From NCBI GenBank assembly GCA_029552245.1, contig JAKPDW010000001.1:29763-93762 (forward strand): a stretch of DNA of 64,000 nucleotides, given 5' to 3'. This DNA comes from Deltaproteobacteria bacterium. GTDB lineage: Bacteria; Desulfobacterota; Desulfomonilia; UBA1062. Position 1 is the first letter of the stretch; every line of letters begins with the position of its first letter. A program made the position numbers and the translations under genes. This document shows, piece by piece, positions 43,812 through 53,663 of this stretch. A model generated the notes under the pieces. That model did no database searches. It saw only the letters and a program-made list of their open reading frames with translations, and was not told the DNA's origin.

Positions 43812-44969
43812 GCCATGCAGGCGACGTCGGCAGCGGCCTCCCGCGGGGGCCGTGCTCGCGGCTGCGGGGGCTCCGCGCAGGAGGCACCCTCGTCGGGCCC
43901 CCTCGGCGCTGTTCGTCGACCCGCCTCCTGCATCGAGGTCGAGGACGGGGGTGCCGCCCCCTGGGCAGGGGTTCCCGGTGGGTTTGCGGGCCTGCGGCGC
44001 TCACCCGCGAGGACGCGGGCCCGGGTCCCGGCGGGTACGTGGACAGGTCTCGTCCGCACAGGCCTTTCTTGCGGAACGGCCGCGGGAGGGATCGCGCCGT
44101 TTCTCCTGGCAACCTTGCTCTGCTACCTCGTGATCGCGGCCGGACCCCAGGGGGTTCAGGCCCAGGAGGCCGTGGTGTCAACGCAGGGCGTGACCGCGCC
44201 CAGGATCGACCCGAGGTTCAAGCCCAGGCTCGGCACCTACTACTACAAGTTCGATTTCAACAACGTCAGCATAGGGTTCGCGAGCATCTCCATCGAGAAG
44301 GACGGCGATCTCTACAAGGTCAAGGTGTTGGCCCAGACGAACAGCACCATCGACCGTATCTACAAGATACGGTACCGGGGGGAGTCCGTGCTCGACACCG
44401 TGCCCGTGGTCTCTCCCGTGGTGACGTTGTCCTCCCAGCAGGTGAAATCGACGGAGAAGGACATGACCATAAGGTTCGACAAGCCGGGGGAGATCAAGGC
44501 GGTCGAAAAGAAGAGCGAGAACGGGGCGACCGTGGACTACGAGGTGAGAAAGCTCCAGACGGACAGGTTCACCGTCGACCCCTTCGCCGCCACCTACCTC
44601 GTGCGCGGGCTCGACTGGAAGGTGGGTCACGAGGAGGTGTTCGACGTGTTCGGCGGCAAGAGCCGCTACGAGCTGAGGCTCAAGTGCACCGAGGTGCAGG
44701 ACGTGGACGTGGAGGGGGCGAAGCGCCGTGCGTTCGTCATCGTGCCGAGGGTCGACAAGCTCGACAAGGACGGGAAGGTCGTCCCGCCCAAGAAGAAGCC
44801 CGCGGAGACCAAGATCTTCCTCTCCGCGGACGAGTTCAAGGACGTGCTGAAGATCGAGGCGAGTCACACCATGGGGTTCTTCAGGGCCACCATGAACCGT
44901 TTCGTTCCGCTTGTGCCGCAGGTCCGTGAACACGACCCCGCGGTCCAGGCGCCGAAGGAGGCCCCCTGA
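43812..44969 (+). CDS. DUF3108 exported protein
   Basis: From about 44170 the frame encodes a clear DUF3108 beta-rich protein (YYYKFDFNNVSIGFASISIE, RIYKIRYRGESVLDT, ADEFKDVLKIEA), predicted periplasmic. A hydrophobic signal segment (FLLATLLCYLVIAAG, then VQAQE) lies at 44101-44166. The start is uncertain. ATG 43812 is the last in-frame ATG before the signal, but the intervening ~95 residues look non-coding. TTG 44116 or GTG 44131 would start inside the signal. Function is unknown; relatives occur in cell-envelope contexts. Confidence 0.7.
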   Translation, partial: AMQATSAAASRGGRARGCGGSAQEAPSSGPLGAVRRPASCIEVEDGGAAPWAGVPGGFAGLRRSPARTRARVPAGTWTGLVRTGLSCGTAAGGIAPFLLATLLCYLVIAAGPQGVQAQEAVVSTQGVTAPRIDPRFKPRLGTYYYKFDFNNVSIGFASISIEKDGDLYKVKVLAQTNSTIDRIYKIRYRGESVLDTVPVVSPVVTLSSQQVKSTEKDMTIRFDKPGEIKAVEKKSENGATVDYEVRKLQTDRFTVDPFAATYLVRGLDWKVGHEEVFDVFGGKSRYELRLKCTEVQDVDVEGAKRRAFVIVPRVDKLDKDGKVVPPKKKPAETKIFLSADEFKDVLKIEASHTMGFFRATMNRFVPLVPQVREHDPAVQAPKEAP

Positions 44970-45020
44970 GGGGGCTCGACGGGTGACCGGGTGCGTGCCC
45001 GGGGCGGGGACTTCCCGTGG

Positions 45021-45545
45021 TCAGAACGACTTGATCTCCCAGACGCCCTCGTCGTTGCGGATGAAGACGAGCTCTCCGCGGTAGGTGTAGATGGTTCTCG
45101 CCTGGGGGATGTTGACCCGGTACTCGGCGAGGTTCGATCCCTTGACGCCCAGCAGCCGTATGTCTTCAAGGGCCTCGAGGAGGAGCTTGCGCTGCTGGTG
45201 GGGTGTCGCCGCGAGGAGCATCCTGTGGATGTCCCGCATGTCCCTCTCGAAGAAGGCCGAGGCGGTCTCCACGTCACCCCTGGCCAGAGCCTGGACCATC
45301 GATCTCCAGCTCGCCCTGAGATTCGCATCCAGCTGCCTGAGTTCCTCCTCGGTCCACTTCTTGTTCGCCTCCCGCACGTTCACCTTGATGGATATGACCT
45401 GTTCTATCTGCTCCTTGGTGAACCCCGCCTGCTGCATCTCCTCCACGAGGAGGATCTCCTAGTCGGTGAGCATGGACTTGGCCCGGCCCTCCATCGGCCA
45501 GAGGAACGCGAGCGCCGCGGCGAGGACGATGGCAACCGCCTTCAT
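45021..45545 (-). pseudogene. Exported protein gene interrupted by an in-frame TAG
   Basis: From ATG 45545, with AAGGAGG upstream, the frame encodes a signal peptide (MKAVAIVLAAALAFLWPMEG) plus RAKSMLTD. TAG follows at 45461-45459 as codon 29, then in the same frame EILLVEEMQQAGFTKEQ and a complete ~145-residue domain ending GVWEIKSF. That domain is helical, then beta, possibly NTF2-like. The internal ATG 45446 has its Shine-Dalgarno too close and lacks a signal. The gene is therefore a nonsense mutant, a sequencing error or a recoded gene. TAG ends several neighbouring genes normally, which argues against general readthrough. Confidence 0.7.
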
Positions 45546-46266
45546 GACTCCGCCTCCTTCATGGACACACCCTCTGCCGGGGACAAGCCCCGGGTCTCGG
45601 GATAATCTCTTGCGAAAACATATTACCTGTCGGCTGCCCACTTTGCAAGTGGATGCACAGGGCATGGGCGACACCCCAGGAGGGGTCTCCGGGGACGGCC
45701 GTGCAGATCCTCCCGCGCGCTCCCCCGCCTCGTCCCGGCCCGCATGAGGCCCATCGGGGCGCCCAGCTCGACAGGGAGGCGTCTTGAGGCGCGTGCAATC
45801 GTCTGTCGCCGCCATCGGCCCCAGGAGGCGACGGGCGGGAAGGGGCACGGTTGCAGGCCGTCTTCACACAAGCCGGCGTTTCCGGGTCCTCTGTGCTCCC
45901 GCACGCAGCGTCGCTCATGCAGACAACGGCGCACAGAGGGCATTTGTCGTTCCCACCTCTCCGCTCTCCCCGCACGCGGCGTCGGGGATGCGGGCGACGG
46001 CGCCCGCCTCAATGCGAGGCCGCGTCCCGGCGAGGGTGGGACCCCTCCCGTGAGGGGGATCCCCCTGCGGGATACACGGGTATACGGTCAGGTCTGCACC
46101 TGATGGGGATATCCCTGCGGGATACCCGCTCCATGATAAGGCCCGCGCCGCCTCGTGCGGCCGCCGTGTTCTCCAGGGGGCGCCATGCATGCGGGAGGGA
46201 GCGAGACGGCCCCGGGTGAAGACGATCCCGCAGCCCTGCAGGTCGCCGTGCAAGGGATGAAGCCCG
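45546..46266. other. Gene-free region with a small direct repeat
   Basis: CCCTGCGGGATAC occurs twice near 46063 and 46110 in GGGAT-rich context, and a similar CCCTGCGGGATGCC is near 60310. No gene is supported. Confidence 0.4.
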
Positions 46267-47175
46267 TCACGAGAGGTACGTGAGCAGGTGGCGGTACCGC
46301 TCGGCCGTGCCCTCGTATACCTCCTGCATGCGATCCAGGAGCGAGGCGGTGATCGGCCCGGGACACGCAAAGACGCAGTCTTCGATCTGTGCGAGCGGCT
46401 GCACGTGCCTGAGCGTGCCCGAGAGGAACCCCTCGTCGAAGGAGCCCAGGTCCTCGACCCGTATGGGCTGCTTCCTCACCTGCACACCCATATCCCCGAG
46501 CACGTCCATGACCACCTTCCTGGTGATGCCCGGCAGCACGCACTCGTCGGGCGGGGTCACCACGACGCCGGAGGAGGCGAGAAAGATGTTCGCCGTCGGG
46601 GCCTCGGCGACGAACCCGTCGAGGTCGAGCATGAGGGCCTCGTCGTAGCCCCTGCCCCTGGCCTCCATGCGGGCCAGGAACCCGTTCGCGTAGTTGCCGG
46701 TGATCTTCGCGTGCACCGCGGCCGTCTGCGGGTGCAGCTTCCTCAGGGAGGAGACGCCGAGGCGTATGGGGTGCGCGTACTTGTCGTGGGGGATACCCAG
46801 GGCGCTGAAGTCCAGGCAGAACACGGCGACCGTCGTCGTCTCGGGAGTGGCCGGGCCGACGTCAATGTCCGGGTGGTAGGCGTAGCACTTCACGATGCCG
46901 CTTTTCAGGCCGTTCGCGTGCGAGGTCTCGATGACGGCCCGCCGGATGACCTCGGCGGTGAAGGGGATCTTCATGAAGGCCTGGGAGGCGCTCGAGAGGA
47001 ACCGCTGGAGGTGCTCCTCCAGGCAGAAGACGGCAGGCCCTCCGGGGGTGCTCACCACCGACATGACCTCGAAGACCGCCGATGCCCGGTTGAAGGAGTG
47101 GGAGAGAGGGGAGACGCTGATGAGTCTCCAGTCGACGAGCTTCCCGTCGAGCCATCCCACGATCCCCGGTTTCAT
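46267..47175 (-). CDS. Class IV aminotransferase (branched-chain aminotransferase-like)
   Basis: The 302-residue fold-type IV PLP enzyme has the lysine in HAKITGNYANGFLA and the phosphate-site segment EAPTANIFLA, followed by GITRKVVMDVLGD. It transfers amino groups between amino and 2-keto acids. Branched-chain, D-amino-acid or aminodeoxychorismate lyase activities share the fold, and the specificity motif is not decisive. It is monocistronic, with a weak ribosome site (AGGGA). Confidence 0.87.
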   Translation of the reverse strand: MKPGIVGWLDGKLVDWRLISVSPLSHSFNRASAVFEVMSVVSTPGGPAVFCLEEHLQRFLSSASQAFMKIPFTAEVIRRAVIETSHANGLKSGIVKCYAYHPDIDVGPATPETTTVAVFCLDFSALGIPHDKYAHPIRLGVSSLRKLHPQTAAVHAKITGNYANGFLARMEARGRGYDEALMLDLDGFVAEAPTANIFLASSGVVVTPPDECVLPGITRKVVMDVLGDMGVQVRKQPIRVEDLGSFDEGFLSGTLRHVQPLAQIEDCVFACPGPITASLLDRMQEVYEGTAERYRHLLTYLS

Positions 47176-47684
47176 GGTGCATATCCCTATATGCGAGCGG
47201 GTTCTGTGTCAAGATGCCCCGGGGCCTTCCCGGGTCCCTCGGCGGATCGCGCCCCGCTTTTGTGAGGCAGCGCGACGTGTCACGACGTGCCCGGGTCTTC
47301 GGTGGGCTTGTCGTGCGCACGATGAAGCCCGTGTCTCGCGGGGTGGGTATGGCTCGTCGTGGGGGACGGGGGAGAAGGCCGGCCGTAGCGACCGTGAGGC
47401 ATGCGGTGAGGGACGGGAGACACCCAGGCGGTGCCCGCTCGAGGCCGACGCTGGATTGAGGCGGCACCCACCGCTTTCTCGAGGCGTGATCCCTTCGGGC
47501 GCGTGCGGCCTCTGCCGCCGGGAGGGGGCCGGAAAGGCCCCCCGTCCCGCACGTGGCGGCCGTGCGAAACCGTCCGTCGGCTTTCCGTATCCCGAAAGCG
47601 GCAAGGAGCCCTGCCGCTTGCGGTGGTTTCAAGATAGACGCCGCCCGCGCGCCAAGTCCGCCGGAGGGCCTCTGAAAGGGCTTC
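47176..47684. other. Intergenic region upstream of the yceD operon
   Basis: No gene or structured RNA was recognised in ~510 bases before the promoter at 47685. Confidence 0.35.
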
Positions 47685-47713
47685 TTGACAAAGAGACCTG
47701 CATGAAATAGTAG
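47685..47713 (+). promoter_or_regulatory. Promoter of the yceD-rpmF-fab operon
   Basis: TTGACA at 47685-47690, a 17-base spacer, then TAGTAG. Transcription would begin near 47720, only ~6 bases before ATG 47726. Confidence 0.5.
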
Positions 47714-47725
47714 CATGATCTACCT

Positions 47726-48271
47726 ATGGACAGGCCTGTCTCCATACACGACATACGGCTCTTGGCCGAGAACATCGGCGAGGCCGGGCTCGAGAGGGAT
47801 ATCACCGTGTCCCCTGCGGACATCCAGGTGGTGCTCTCGGACGTTGACGTGAGCGTCGACGAGCCCTTCTCGGTCCACTACGAGGTGGTGCGCCACCAGG
47901 AGACGTTCCATGTCCAGGTGGACATACAGGGCTGCATCCACGCCACCTGTGCGCGCTGCCTCGCCCCCATGGACCACAGGGTGGATCTCCACCTCGAGAG
48001 CGACTACGTGCCCGCCCCAAGCGACATGACGGGAGACCTCGAGGCGCAGCGCGTCACGGCGGAGACGGGGTTCTACGACAGGGACATCCACCTCGGGAAG
48101 TACATCTGTTCCGAGCTCGTCCTTTCTCTGCCCTATATCTACCTCTGCAGCGAGACGTGCAAGGGCATGTGCCCGCGTTGCGGGGCCAACCTCAACGAGG
48201 GCCCGTGCCTGTGCGCCAAGGAAGTCGACCCCAGGCTCGAGGTGCTGGGGAGTCTCAAGACAACACGCTAA
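47726..48271 (+). CDS. yceD: YceD/DUF177 family protein
   Basis: The 181-residue protein is the usual upstream partner of rpmF and is linked to 23S rRNA accumulation in several bacteria. It has the DUF177 core (CARCLAPMDHRVDLHLE) and a cysteine-rich end (CSETCKGMCPRCGANLNEGP). No ribosome-binding site precedes ATG 47726, and the promoter is so close that the message may be nearly leaderless. rpmF begins 25 bases downstream. Confidence 0.88.
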   Translation: MDRPVSIHDIRLLAENIGEAGLERDITVSPADIQVVLSDVDVSVDEPFSVHYEVVRHQETFHVQVDIQGCIHATCARCLAPMDHRVDLHLESDYVPAPSDMTGDLEAQRVTAETGFYDRDIHLGKYICSELVLSLPYIYLCSETCKGMCPRCGANLNEGPCLCAKEVDPRLEVLGSLKTTR

Positions 48272-48296
48272 CACCATTTCCGGAGGACATGAGCAA

Positions 48297-48482
48297 ATGC
48301 CACTGCCGAAGAGAAGACACTCGAGCGCGAGAAGGGACAAGCGCAGGGCCAATGACTTCGCCCCAACCCCCGCCGTCTCCTTCTGCCCCAACTGCAACGA
48401 GCCCAAGGCGCCGCACAGGGTATGCCCGAGTTGCGGGTATTACAAGGGCAGAGAGGTCGTGAAGACAGAAGCATCCGAGTGA
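48297..48482 (+). CDS. rpmF: 50S ribosomal protein L32
   Basis: The 61-residue protein has the start MPLPKRRHSSARRDKRRAN and the zinc ribbon CPNC...CPSCGYYKGREV characteristic of bL32. Its stop overlaps the fabD start by one base (TGATG). In many bacteria plsX and fabH come next; here they do not. Confidence 0.97.
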   Translation: MPLPKRRHSSARRDKRRANDFAPTPAVSFCPNCNEPKAPHRVCPSCGYYKGREVVKTEASE

Positions 48483-49321
48483 TGGGCTACTGCCTGATCT
48501 TCCCCGGCCAGGGAACCCAGTTCCCGGGCATGTCCAGGGGGCTCGAGATAACGGGCGCAATCCCTGGAACCCTGCGCCGGCTCATGGAAGAAGGCCCTGC
48601 CGAGGAGCTCGACCTGACGCTGAACGCACAGCCTGCGGTGCTCTCCGTGAGCGCGGCATTGTGGAAGCGCTCCGGCCTGACGGACCCCCTCTGCGTCATG
48701 GGTCACAGCCTCGGCGAATACACCGCGCTCGTCGCCGCGGGCAGCCTCGACCTTGATGAAGCCGTAGCCCTCGTCACCAAGAGGGCTGTCCTCATGGAGG
48801 CCTCGTCCCCCCGCAAGGGCTCCATGGCCGCCGTCGTGGGGCTCTCGGCCGGAGAGGTCGCAAAGGTGTGCGCCTTGTTCGAAGACCTGTGGGTGGCCAA
48901 TCTCAACGGGGCATCCCAGGTGGTCATCTCCGGGAGGGCCGAGTCCGTCGATGCCGCCGTGCCCGCTCTGAAAGAGCGTGGGGCGCGGAAAGTCGTGCCG
49001 CTCAAGGTCTCGGTCGCCTCGCATTGCCCGTACATGGAGCAGGCCTCCGCCAAGCTCGCCGAGCACCTGGGGTCCGTAGGCCTGGGGAGGCCCTCCTGCC
49101 CTGTCATATCGAATGTGACAGCCGGGCCGGAAACCGACCCCGGCCGTATCAAGGACCTGCTCGGCCGCCAGCTCGTGAGCCCGGTGCGGTTCGAGGAGTC
49201 GGTGAAGGCCGCCTGCGGGCTCGGGGTCGACCTGTTCGTGGAGATAGGACCCCGGCCGGTTCTCGGCGCCTTGGTGAGGAGGATCGCTCCCGGTGTCGAG
49301 GTGAGGGAGATCACCGCCTGA
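48482..49321 (+). CDS. fabD: Malonyl-CoA:ACP transacylase
   Basis: This 279-residue enzyme loads malonate onto ACP for fatty-acid synthesis. FPGQGTQFPGM opens the protein, the nucleophile Ser is in GHSLGEYTAL, and the catalytic His lies in ASHCPYM (more often AFHSP). IEIGP-like EIGPRPVLG closes it. It is translationally coupled to rpmF. fabG follows after 139 bases. Confidence 0.95.
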   Translation: MGYCLIFPGQGTQFPGMSRGLEITGAIPGTLRRLMEEGPAEELDLTLNAQPAVLSVSAALWKRSGLTDPLCVMGHSLGEYTALVAAGSLDLDEAVALVTKRAVLMEASSPRKGSMAAVVGLSAGEVAKVCALFEDLWVANLNGASQVVISGRAESVDAAVPALKERGARKVVPLKVSVASHCPYMEQASAKLAEHLGSVGLGRPSCPVISNVTAGPETDPGRIKDLLGRQLVSPVRFEESVKAACGLGVDLFVEIGPRPVLGALVRRIAPGVEVREITA

Positions 49322-49460
49322 GACACCTGTGGGGAGGGCGTCTTGGCGGCCGTAGCGACGCCGCTTTCCGGGATGACCTGAAGCGGCCTCGTGGGGACCT
49401 CGAGGCAGGAGGACGGTCCTTGCAAGAGGATGAACACGCACGGTCAAGAGGAGGCCGAAG

Positions 49461-50204
49461 ATGATCCCCATCGATCTGTCGGGGCAGGTGGCGCTCGTCA
49501 CGGGGGCGAGCCGAGGCATTGGGGCGGCCGCTGCACGCGCCCTCGGGCGGGCGGGCGCCCACGTGATCGTCAATTACCTCTCAAGCGAGGAGCTGGCGGC
49601 TGCGTGCGTCGAGGACATCCGCACGTCGGGCGGGAACGCCGAGGCCGCCCGGTTCGACGTGTCCGCGGAGGCCGAGGTGGCGCGCGCCTTTGAAGACGTC
49701 ATGAAACGGCACGGGAGGATCGACATCCTCGTGAACAACGCCGGTGTCTCCAAGGATGCGTTGTTCCTGCGGGTGACCCCCGAAATGATCAATGAAATGA
49801 TAGCTGTAAATCTCGTGGGTCCTTTTTTCTGCACTTTGCACGCTGCGAGATATATGATAAAGCAAAGGCGAGGACGGATCGTGACGGTCTCCTCCATCGT
49901 CGGCCTCGGGGGGAACCCGGGCCAGAGCGTGTATGCGGCGACCAAGGCAGGGCTTGTCGGCATGACCAAGAGCTTCGCCAAGGAACTCGGACCGCGGGGG
50001 GTCAGGGTGAACGCTGTGGCGCCCGGCCTCATCGACACGGACATGACGAAGGGAATGGACCGGGAGGCCATAGCGAGGGAGATCCCGCTGCGCTCGATCG
50101 GCAGCCCGGACGAGGTGGCCGGGGCCATCTTGTTTTTGTGCTCCGAACTCGGTTCGTACGTGACCGGGCAGGTCATTGTTGTGGACGGCGGCCTCTACAC
50201 GTGA
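49461..50204 (+). CDS. fabG: 3-oxoacyl-ACP reductase
   Basis: The 247-residue SDR reduces beta-ketoacyl-ACP with NADPH. Motifs are TGASRGIG, NNAG, VSSIVG and YAATKAGLVGMTK, ending SYVTGQVIVVDGGLY. GAGGAGG precedes the ATG. It is third of the fab genes in this operon. Confidence 0.96.
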   Translation: MIPIDLSGQVALVTGASRGIGAAAARALGRAGAHVIVNYLSSEELAAACVEDIRTSGGNAEAARFDVSAEAEVARAFEDVMKRHGRIDILVNNAGVSKDALFLRVTPEMINEMIAVNLVGPFFCTLHAARYMIKQRRGRIVTVSSIVGLGGNPGQSVYAATKAGLVGMTKSFAKELGPRGVRVNAVAPGLIDTDMTKGMDREAIAREIPLRSIGSPDEVAGAILFLCSELGSYVTGQVIVVDGGLYT

Positions 50205-50250
50205 CGGTAGAGCATGAGGATGCAGAGAACCTCAAAGGAGGAGTGTACTG

Positions 50251-50484
50251 ATGGCAGATGTTCAGCAGCGGATCATTCAACTGATAGCCAAGCAGTTGGA
50301 GAAGGACCCCTCCGAGATCAAGCCGGAGATGTCGTTCGCGGACGATCTGGGTGCGGACTCACTCGACCTCGTCGAGCTCATCATGGCCGTGGAGGAGGAG
50401 TTCAACATCGAGGTGCCCGACGAAGACGCCGAGAAGATCAAGTTCGTCAAGGACGCCATCGAGTACGTCAAGTCGAAGATCTGA
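50251..50484 (+). CDS. acpP: Acyl carrier protein
   Basis: The 77-residue acidic protein has the phosphopantetheine site [11 protein letters not shown] strong AAAGGAGGAG site lies ahead of the ATG, in keeping with high expression. It sits between fabG and fabF as usual. Confidence 0.98.
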   Translation: MADVQQRIIQLIAKQLEKDPSEIKPEMSFADDLGADSLDLVELIMAVEEEFNIEVPDEDAEKIKFVKDAIEYVKSKI

Positions 50485-50493
50485 TCAACCTCG

Positions 50494-51729
50494 ATGAAGA
50501 AACGGGTGGCAGTAACGGGGATAGGGGTGGTGTCCCCACTTGGCTGTGATTGCACAACTCTCTGGGATAATCTGACGAACGGTGTTTCAGGCATAGAACC
50601 CATAGACGAGCTGGCAGGCCTTCCCGTCACCTTCGGCGGGCGCGCCAGGGGGTTCGATCCCGGCAAGTATCTCGGTCCCAAGGAAATCAGGCGCATGGAC
50701 CGCTACGCGCAGATGGCGGTGACCTGCGCCCTGGACGCCTGGGCGCAATCAGGGCTCGGCAGGAACGACTATCCTGCGCACCGGGTCGGCGTCCTCGTCG
50801 GTACCGGGGCCGGGGGTATCTCCACGCTGGAGGAGCAGATCCCGGTTTACGTGGAGAAGGGGCCGAGGAGGGTCTCGCCGTTCACTGTGCCGATGTTCAT
50901 CCCCAACATCGCCTCGGCCGAGGTGTCGATGAAGCTGAAGGCGCAGGGCCCCGGCATGGGGCTGTCGACCGCGTGCGCGACCGGCGGCCACGCCCTTGCC
51001 GTTGCGGCCAGGCTCATACAGGCCGGTGATGCCGACTGCATGGTCGCGGGCGGGGTGGAGGCATGCCTGACGCCGTTCTCGATAAGCGCGTTCGCCTCCA
51101 TGCGGGCGCTGTCGACCCGCAACGACGAGCCGTCCAGGGCCTCGAGGCCGTTCGACCGCGACCGGGACGGGTTCGTCATGGCCGAGGGCGGCGCCGTGTT
51201 CGTGCTCGAGGACAGGGAGGCGGCGCGCGCCAGGGGCGCACAGATCCTGGGCGAGATCATGGGCGCCGGCATGAGCCAGGACGCCTACCACATCACCGCC
51301 CCCGAGCCCGAGGCGCAGGCCGTGGTCTTCGCCATGGAGCGCGCGCTCGAAGACGCTGGCGTGTCGCCCGGCGACATCGGCTACATCAACGCCCACGGTA
51401 CGTCCACCCAGCTCAACGACGTCACGGAGACGCTCGCGGTCAAGAAGGTGTTCGGTGGGCTCGCGTACCGCATCCCCATGAGCTCGACCAAGTCCATGAC
51501 CGGACACCTCATAGGCGGCACAGCCGGGCTCGAGACCGCTGTCTGCATCCTTGCGATGAGAAACGGCGTGATCCCGCCCACCATAAACCTCGACAACCCG
51601 GACCCGCAGTGCGACCTCGACTACGTGCCCCACCAGGCCAGGCCGGCCGAGATCGCGTGCTGTTTGAACAATTCGTTCGCCTTCGGCGGCCAGAACGTGG
51701 TACTCGTTCTCGGGAGGGGCGAGCGGTGA
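50494..51729 (+). CDS. fabF: 3-oxoacyl-ACP synthase II
   Basis: The 411-residue condensing enzyme has the active Cys in STACATGGHA and histidines in NAHGTSTQLND and GHLIGGTAG. It extends acyl-ACP by two carbons. Since fabH is missing from the cluster, initiation must be encoded elsewhere or differently. Its stop overlaps the GTG of rpiB. Confidence 0.96.
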   Translation: MKKRVAVTGIGVVSPLGCDCTTLWDNLTNGVSGIEPIDELAGLPVTFGGRARGFDPGKYLGPKEIRRMDRYAQMAVTCALDAWAQSGLGRNDYPAHRVGVLVGTGAGGISTLEEQIPVYVEKGPRRVSPFTVPMFIPNIASAEVSMKLKAQGPGMGLSTACATGGHALAVAARLIQAGDADCMVAGGVEACLTPFSISAFASMRALSTRNDEPSRASRPFDRDRDGFVMAEGGAVFVLEDREAARARGAQILGEIMGAGMSQDAYHITAPEPEAQAVVFAMERALEDAGVSPGDIGYINAHGTSTQLNDVTETLAVKKVFGGLAYRIPMSSTKSMTGHLIGGTAGLETAVCILAMRNGVIPPTINLDNPDPQCDLDYVPHQARPAEIACCLNNSFAFGGQNVVLVLGRGER

Positions 51730-52166
51730 GGGTGGCTGTCGCATGCGATCACGGCGGCGTGACCCTGAAGCCGGCGGTCGTCGAGGAGCTGGCGGCCAGG
51801 GGCGCGGAGGTACTCGACCTCGGTACCCACGGCACCCAGTCCGTGGACTATCCCGACTTCGCCCGCCTGGCCGTCGAGGCCTACATTGCGCGAGAGTGCG
51901 AGAGGATCGTCCTCATCTGCGGTACCGGCATAGGCATGTCCATCTGCGCGAACCGCGTTCCGGGGATACGTGCGGCGCTGTGCCACGACGAGTACACCGC
52001 GCGGATGTCGAGGCTCCACAACGACGCGAACTGCCTGGTGTTGGGGGGAAGGGTCATAGGTCCCGGCCTGGCACGGGCGATCGTCGGCGTGTGGATGGAC
52101 ACGCCGTTTGAAGGCGGGCGTCACGAAGCGCGGGTCAAGAAGATCGAGGACATGCCCGGGTCGTAG
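51726..52166 (+). CDS. rpiB: Ribose-5-phosphate isomerase B
   Basis: The 146-residue RpiB/LacB-type isomerase interconverts ribose-5-P and ribulose-5-P. Motifs are ACDHGG, VDYPDFA, the catalytic Cys region ICGTGIGMSICANRVPGIRA and HNDANCLVLGGR. GTG 51726 overlaps the fabF stop (GTGA). It supplies ribulose-5-P, a substrate of the downstream RibBA. Confidence 0.95.
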   Translation: MRVAVACDHGGVTLKPAVVEELAARGAEVLDLGTHGTQSVDYPDFARLAVEAYIARECERIVLICGTGIGMSICANRVPGIRAALCHDEYTARMSRLHNDANCLVLGGRVIGPGLARAIVGVWMDTPFEGGRHEARVKKIEDMPGS

Positions 52167-52413
52167 CACGGCGGGTCCCCCGCCCTTTCCCTGGGTGGCC
52201 TGAGCGGGGACGGATCGCGAGGGGAAACGGCCGAGGGCGGCGCTGCCCGCGGCCGGTCCCTGGGGCTCGTGACAAGGGGCCGGAGGCGGGACGCCAGGCC
52301 GCCGCGCCGCCTGAGAGACCCGGCAGGTCCCGTGAGCGGGCGCCAAGAGGCCTGGGGCGGGACGGTCGCCACGGGTGAGAAGACACACGAGAGACGATAC
52401 ACAGGAGAACACG

Positions 52414-53658
52414 ATGAACCTTGAACACGTGAAGCGGACGGATCCGGATGTGTACAACGCGATCATGGGGGAGCTCTCGAGGCAGCGGGACAAGCTCGAG
52501 CTCATCGCCTCCGAGAACATCGTGAGCGAGGCGGTGCTCGAGGCCCAGGGGTGCGTCATGACCAACAAGTACGCCGAGGGGTACCCGGCGAAGAGGTACT
52601 ACGGCGGCTGCGAGTACGTTGACGTGGTGGAGGAGCTCGCCATCGAGCGCGCCAAGGAGCTCTTCAAGGCCGAGCACGCGAACGTCCAGCCCCACTCGGG
52701 CTCCCAGGCCAACATGGCCGTGTACTTCTCCGTGCTCGAGCCCGGGGACACGTACCTGGGCATGAACCTCGCCCACGGAGGACACCTCTCCATGGGCTCG
52801 CCGGTGAATTTCTCGGGCAGGATCTACAAGGTCGTCCCCTACGGGGTCAGGCCCGACACGCACCTCATAGACTACGACCAGCTCAGGGACCTCGCCAGGA
52901 AGCACAGGCCCAAGCTCGTCATCGCCGGCGCCAGCGCATACCCCAGGATCATCGACTACGGGATCTTCAAGGAGGTGGCGGACGAGGTGGGGGCCGTCTT
53001 CATGGTGGACATGGCGCACATCGCAGGGCTGATCGCGTGCGGCCTCCATCCGAGCCCGGTGCCCCTTGCCGACTTCGTCACCACGACCACGCACAAGACG
53101 CTCCGCGGTCCGAGGGGCGGCATGATCCTCTGCAAGGAGCAGCACGCGAAGACGCTCAACTCGAAGGTCTTCCCCGGCATGCAGGGCGGCCCACTCATGC
53201 ACGTGATCGCGGCCAAGGCGGTGGCGCTCAAGGAGGCGCTCAGCCCGGAGTTCAGGGAATACCAGGCCCAGATCGTCAAGAACGCGAAGGCCATGGCCGA
53301 GGAGTTCCTCGCGCTGGGGTTCAGGCTCGTCTCCGGCGGCACCGACAACCACCTCATGCTCATAGACCTCACGAACAAGGACGTCACGGGCAAGGAAGCA
53401 CAGGAGATGCTGGACGCCGCCAACATCACCGTGAACCGCAACGCCATACCGTTCGACACCAAGAGCCCGTTCGTGACCTCGGGCATCCGCATCGGCACGC
53501 CTGCGCTCACCACGAGGGGGATGAAGGAAGAGGAGATGCGGTTTGTCGCCGGGCTCATCGCCCGGGTCATCGACGCGAAGGGGGACCCCCAGGTGATCGA
53601 GTCGGTGAAGAAGGAAGTCTCCGGCCTCACGAGACGATTCCCCGTGTACGGGGGGTGA
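52414..53658 (+). CDS. glyA: Serine hydroxymethyltransferase
   Basis: This 414-residue PLP enzyme converts serine and tetrahydrofolate to glycine and methylene-THF. The PLP lysine is in [23 protein letters not shown] and [15 protein letters not shown] are also present. CAGGAG precedes ATG 52414. A ~250-base space after rpiB has no clear promoter. nrdR starts 5 bases after the stop. Confidence 0.97.
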   Translation: MNLEHVKRTDPDVYNAIMGELSRQRDKLELIASENIVSEAVLEAQGCVMTNKYAEGYPAKRYYGGCEYVDVVEELAIERAKELFKAEHANVQPHSGSQANMAVYFSVLEPGDTYLGMNLAHGGHLSMGSPVNFSGRIYKVVPYGVRPDTHLIDYDQLRDLARKHRPKLVIAGASAYPRIIDYGIFKEVADEVGAVFMVDMAHIAGLIACGLHPSPVPLADFVTTTTHKTLRGPRGGMILCKEQHAKTLNSKVFPGMQGGPLMHVIAAKAVALKEALSPEFREYQAQIVKNAKAMAEEFLALGFRLVSGGTDNHLMLIDLTNKDVTGKEAQEMLDAANITVNRNAIPFDTKSPFVTSGIRIGTPALTTRGMKEEEMRFVAGLIARVIDAKGDPQVIESVKKEVSGLTRRFPVYGG

Positions 53659-53663
53659 GAGCG

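Noticed and set aside
45459..45461. Pyrrolysine codon in the exported protein
   Set aside because: TAG is a normal stop for at least five nearby genes and no pyl gene or methylamine methyltransferase is in the window, so a nonsense mutation or error is more likely.
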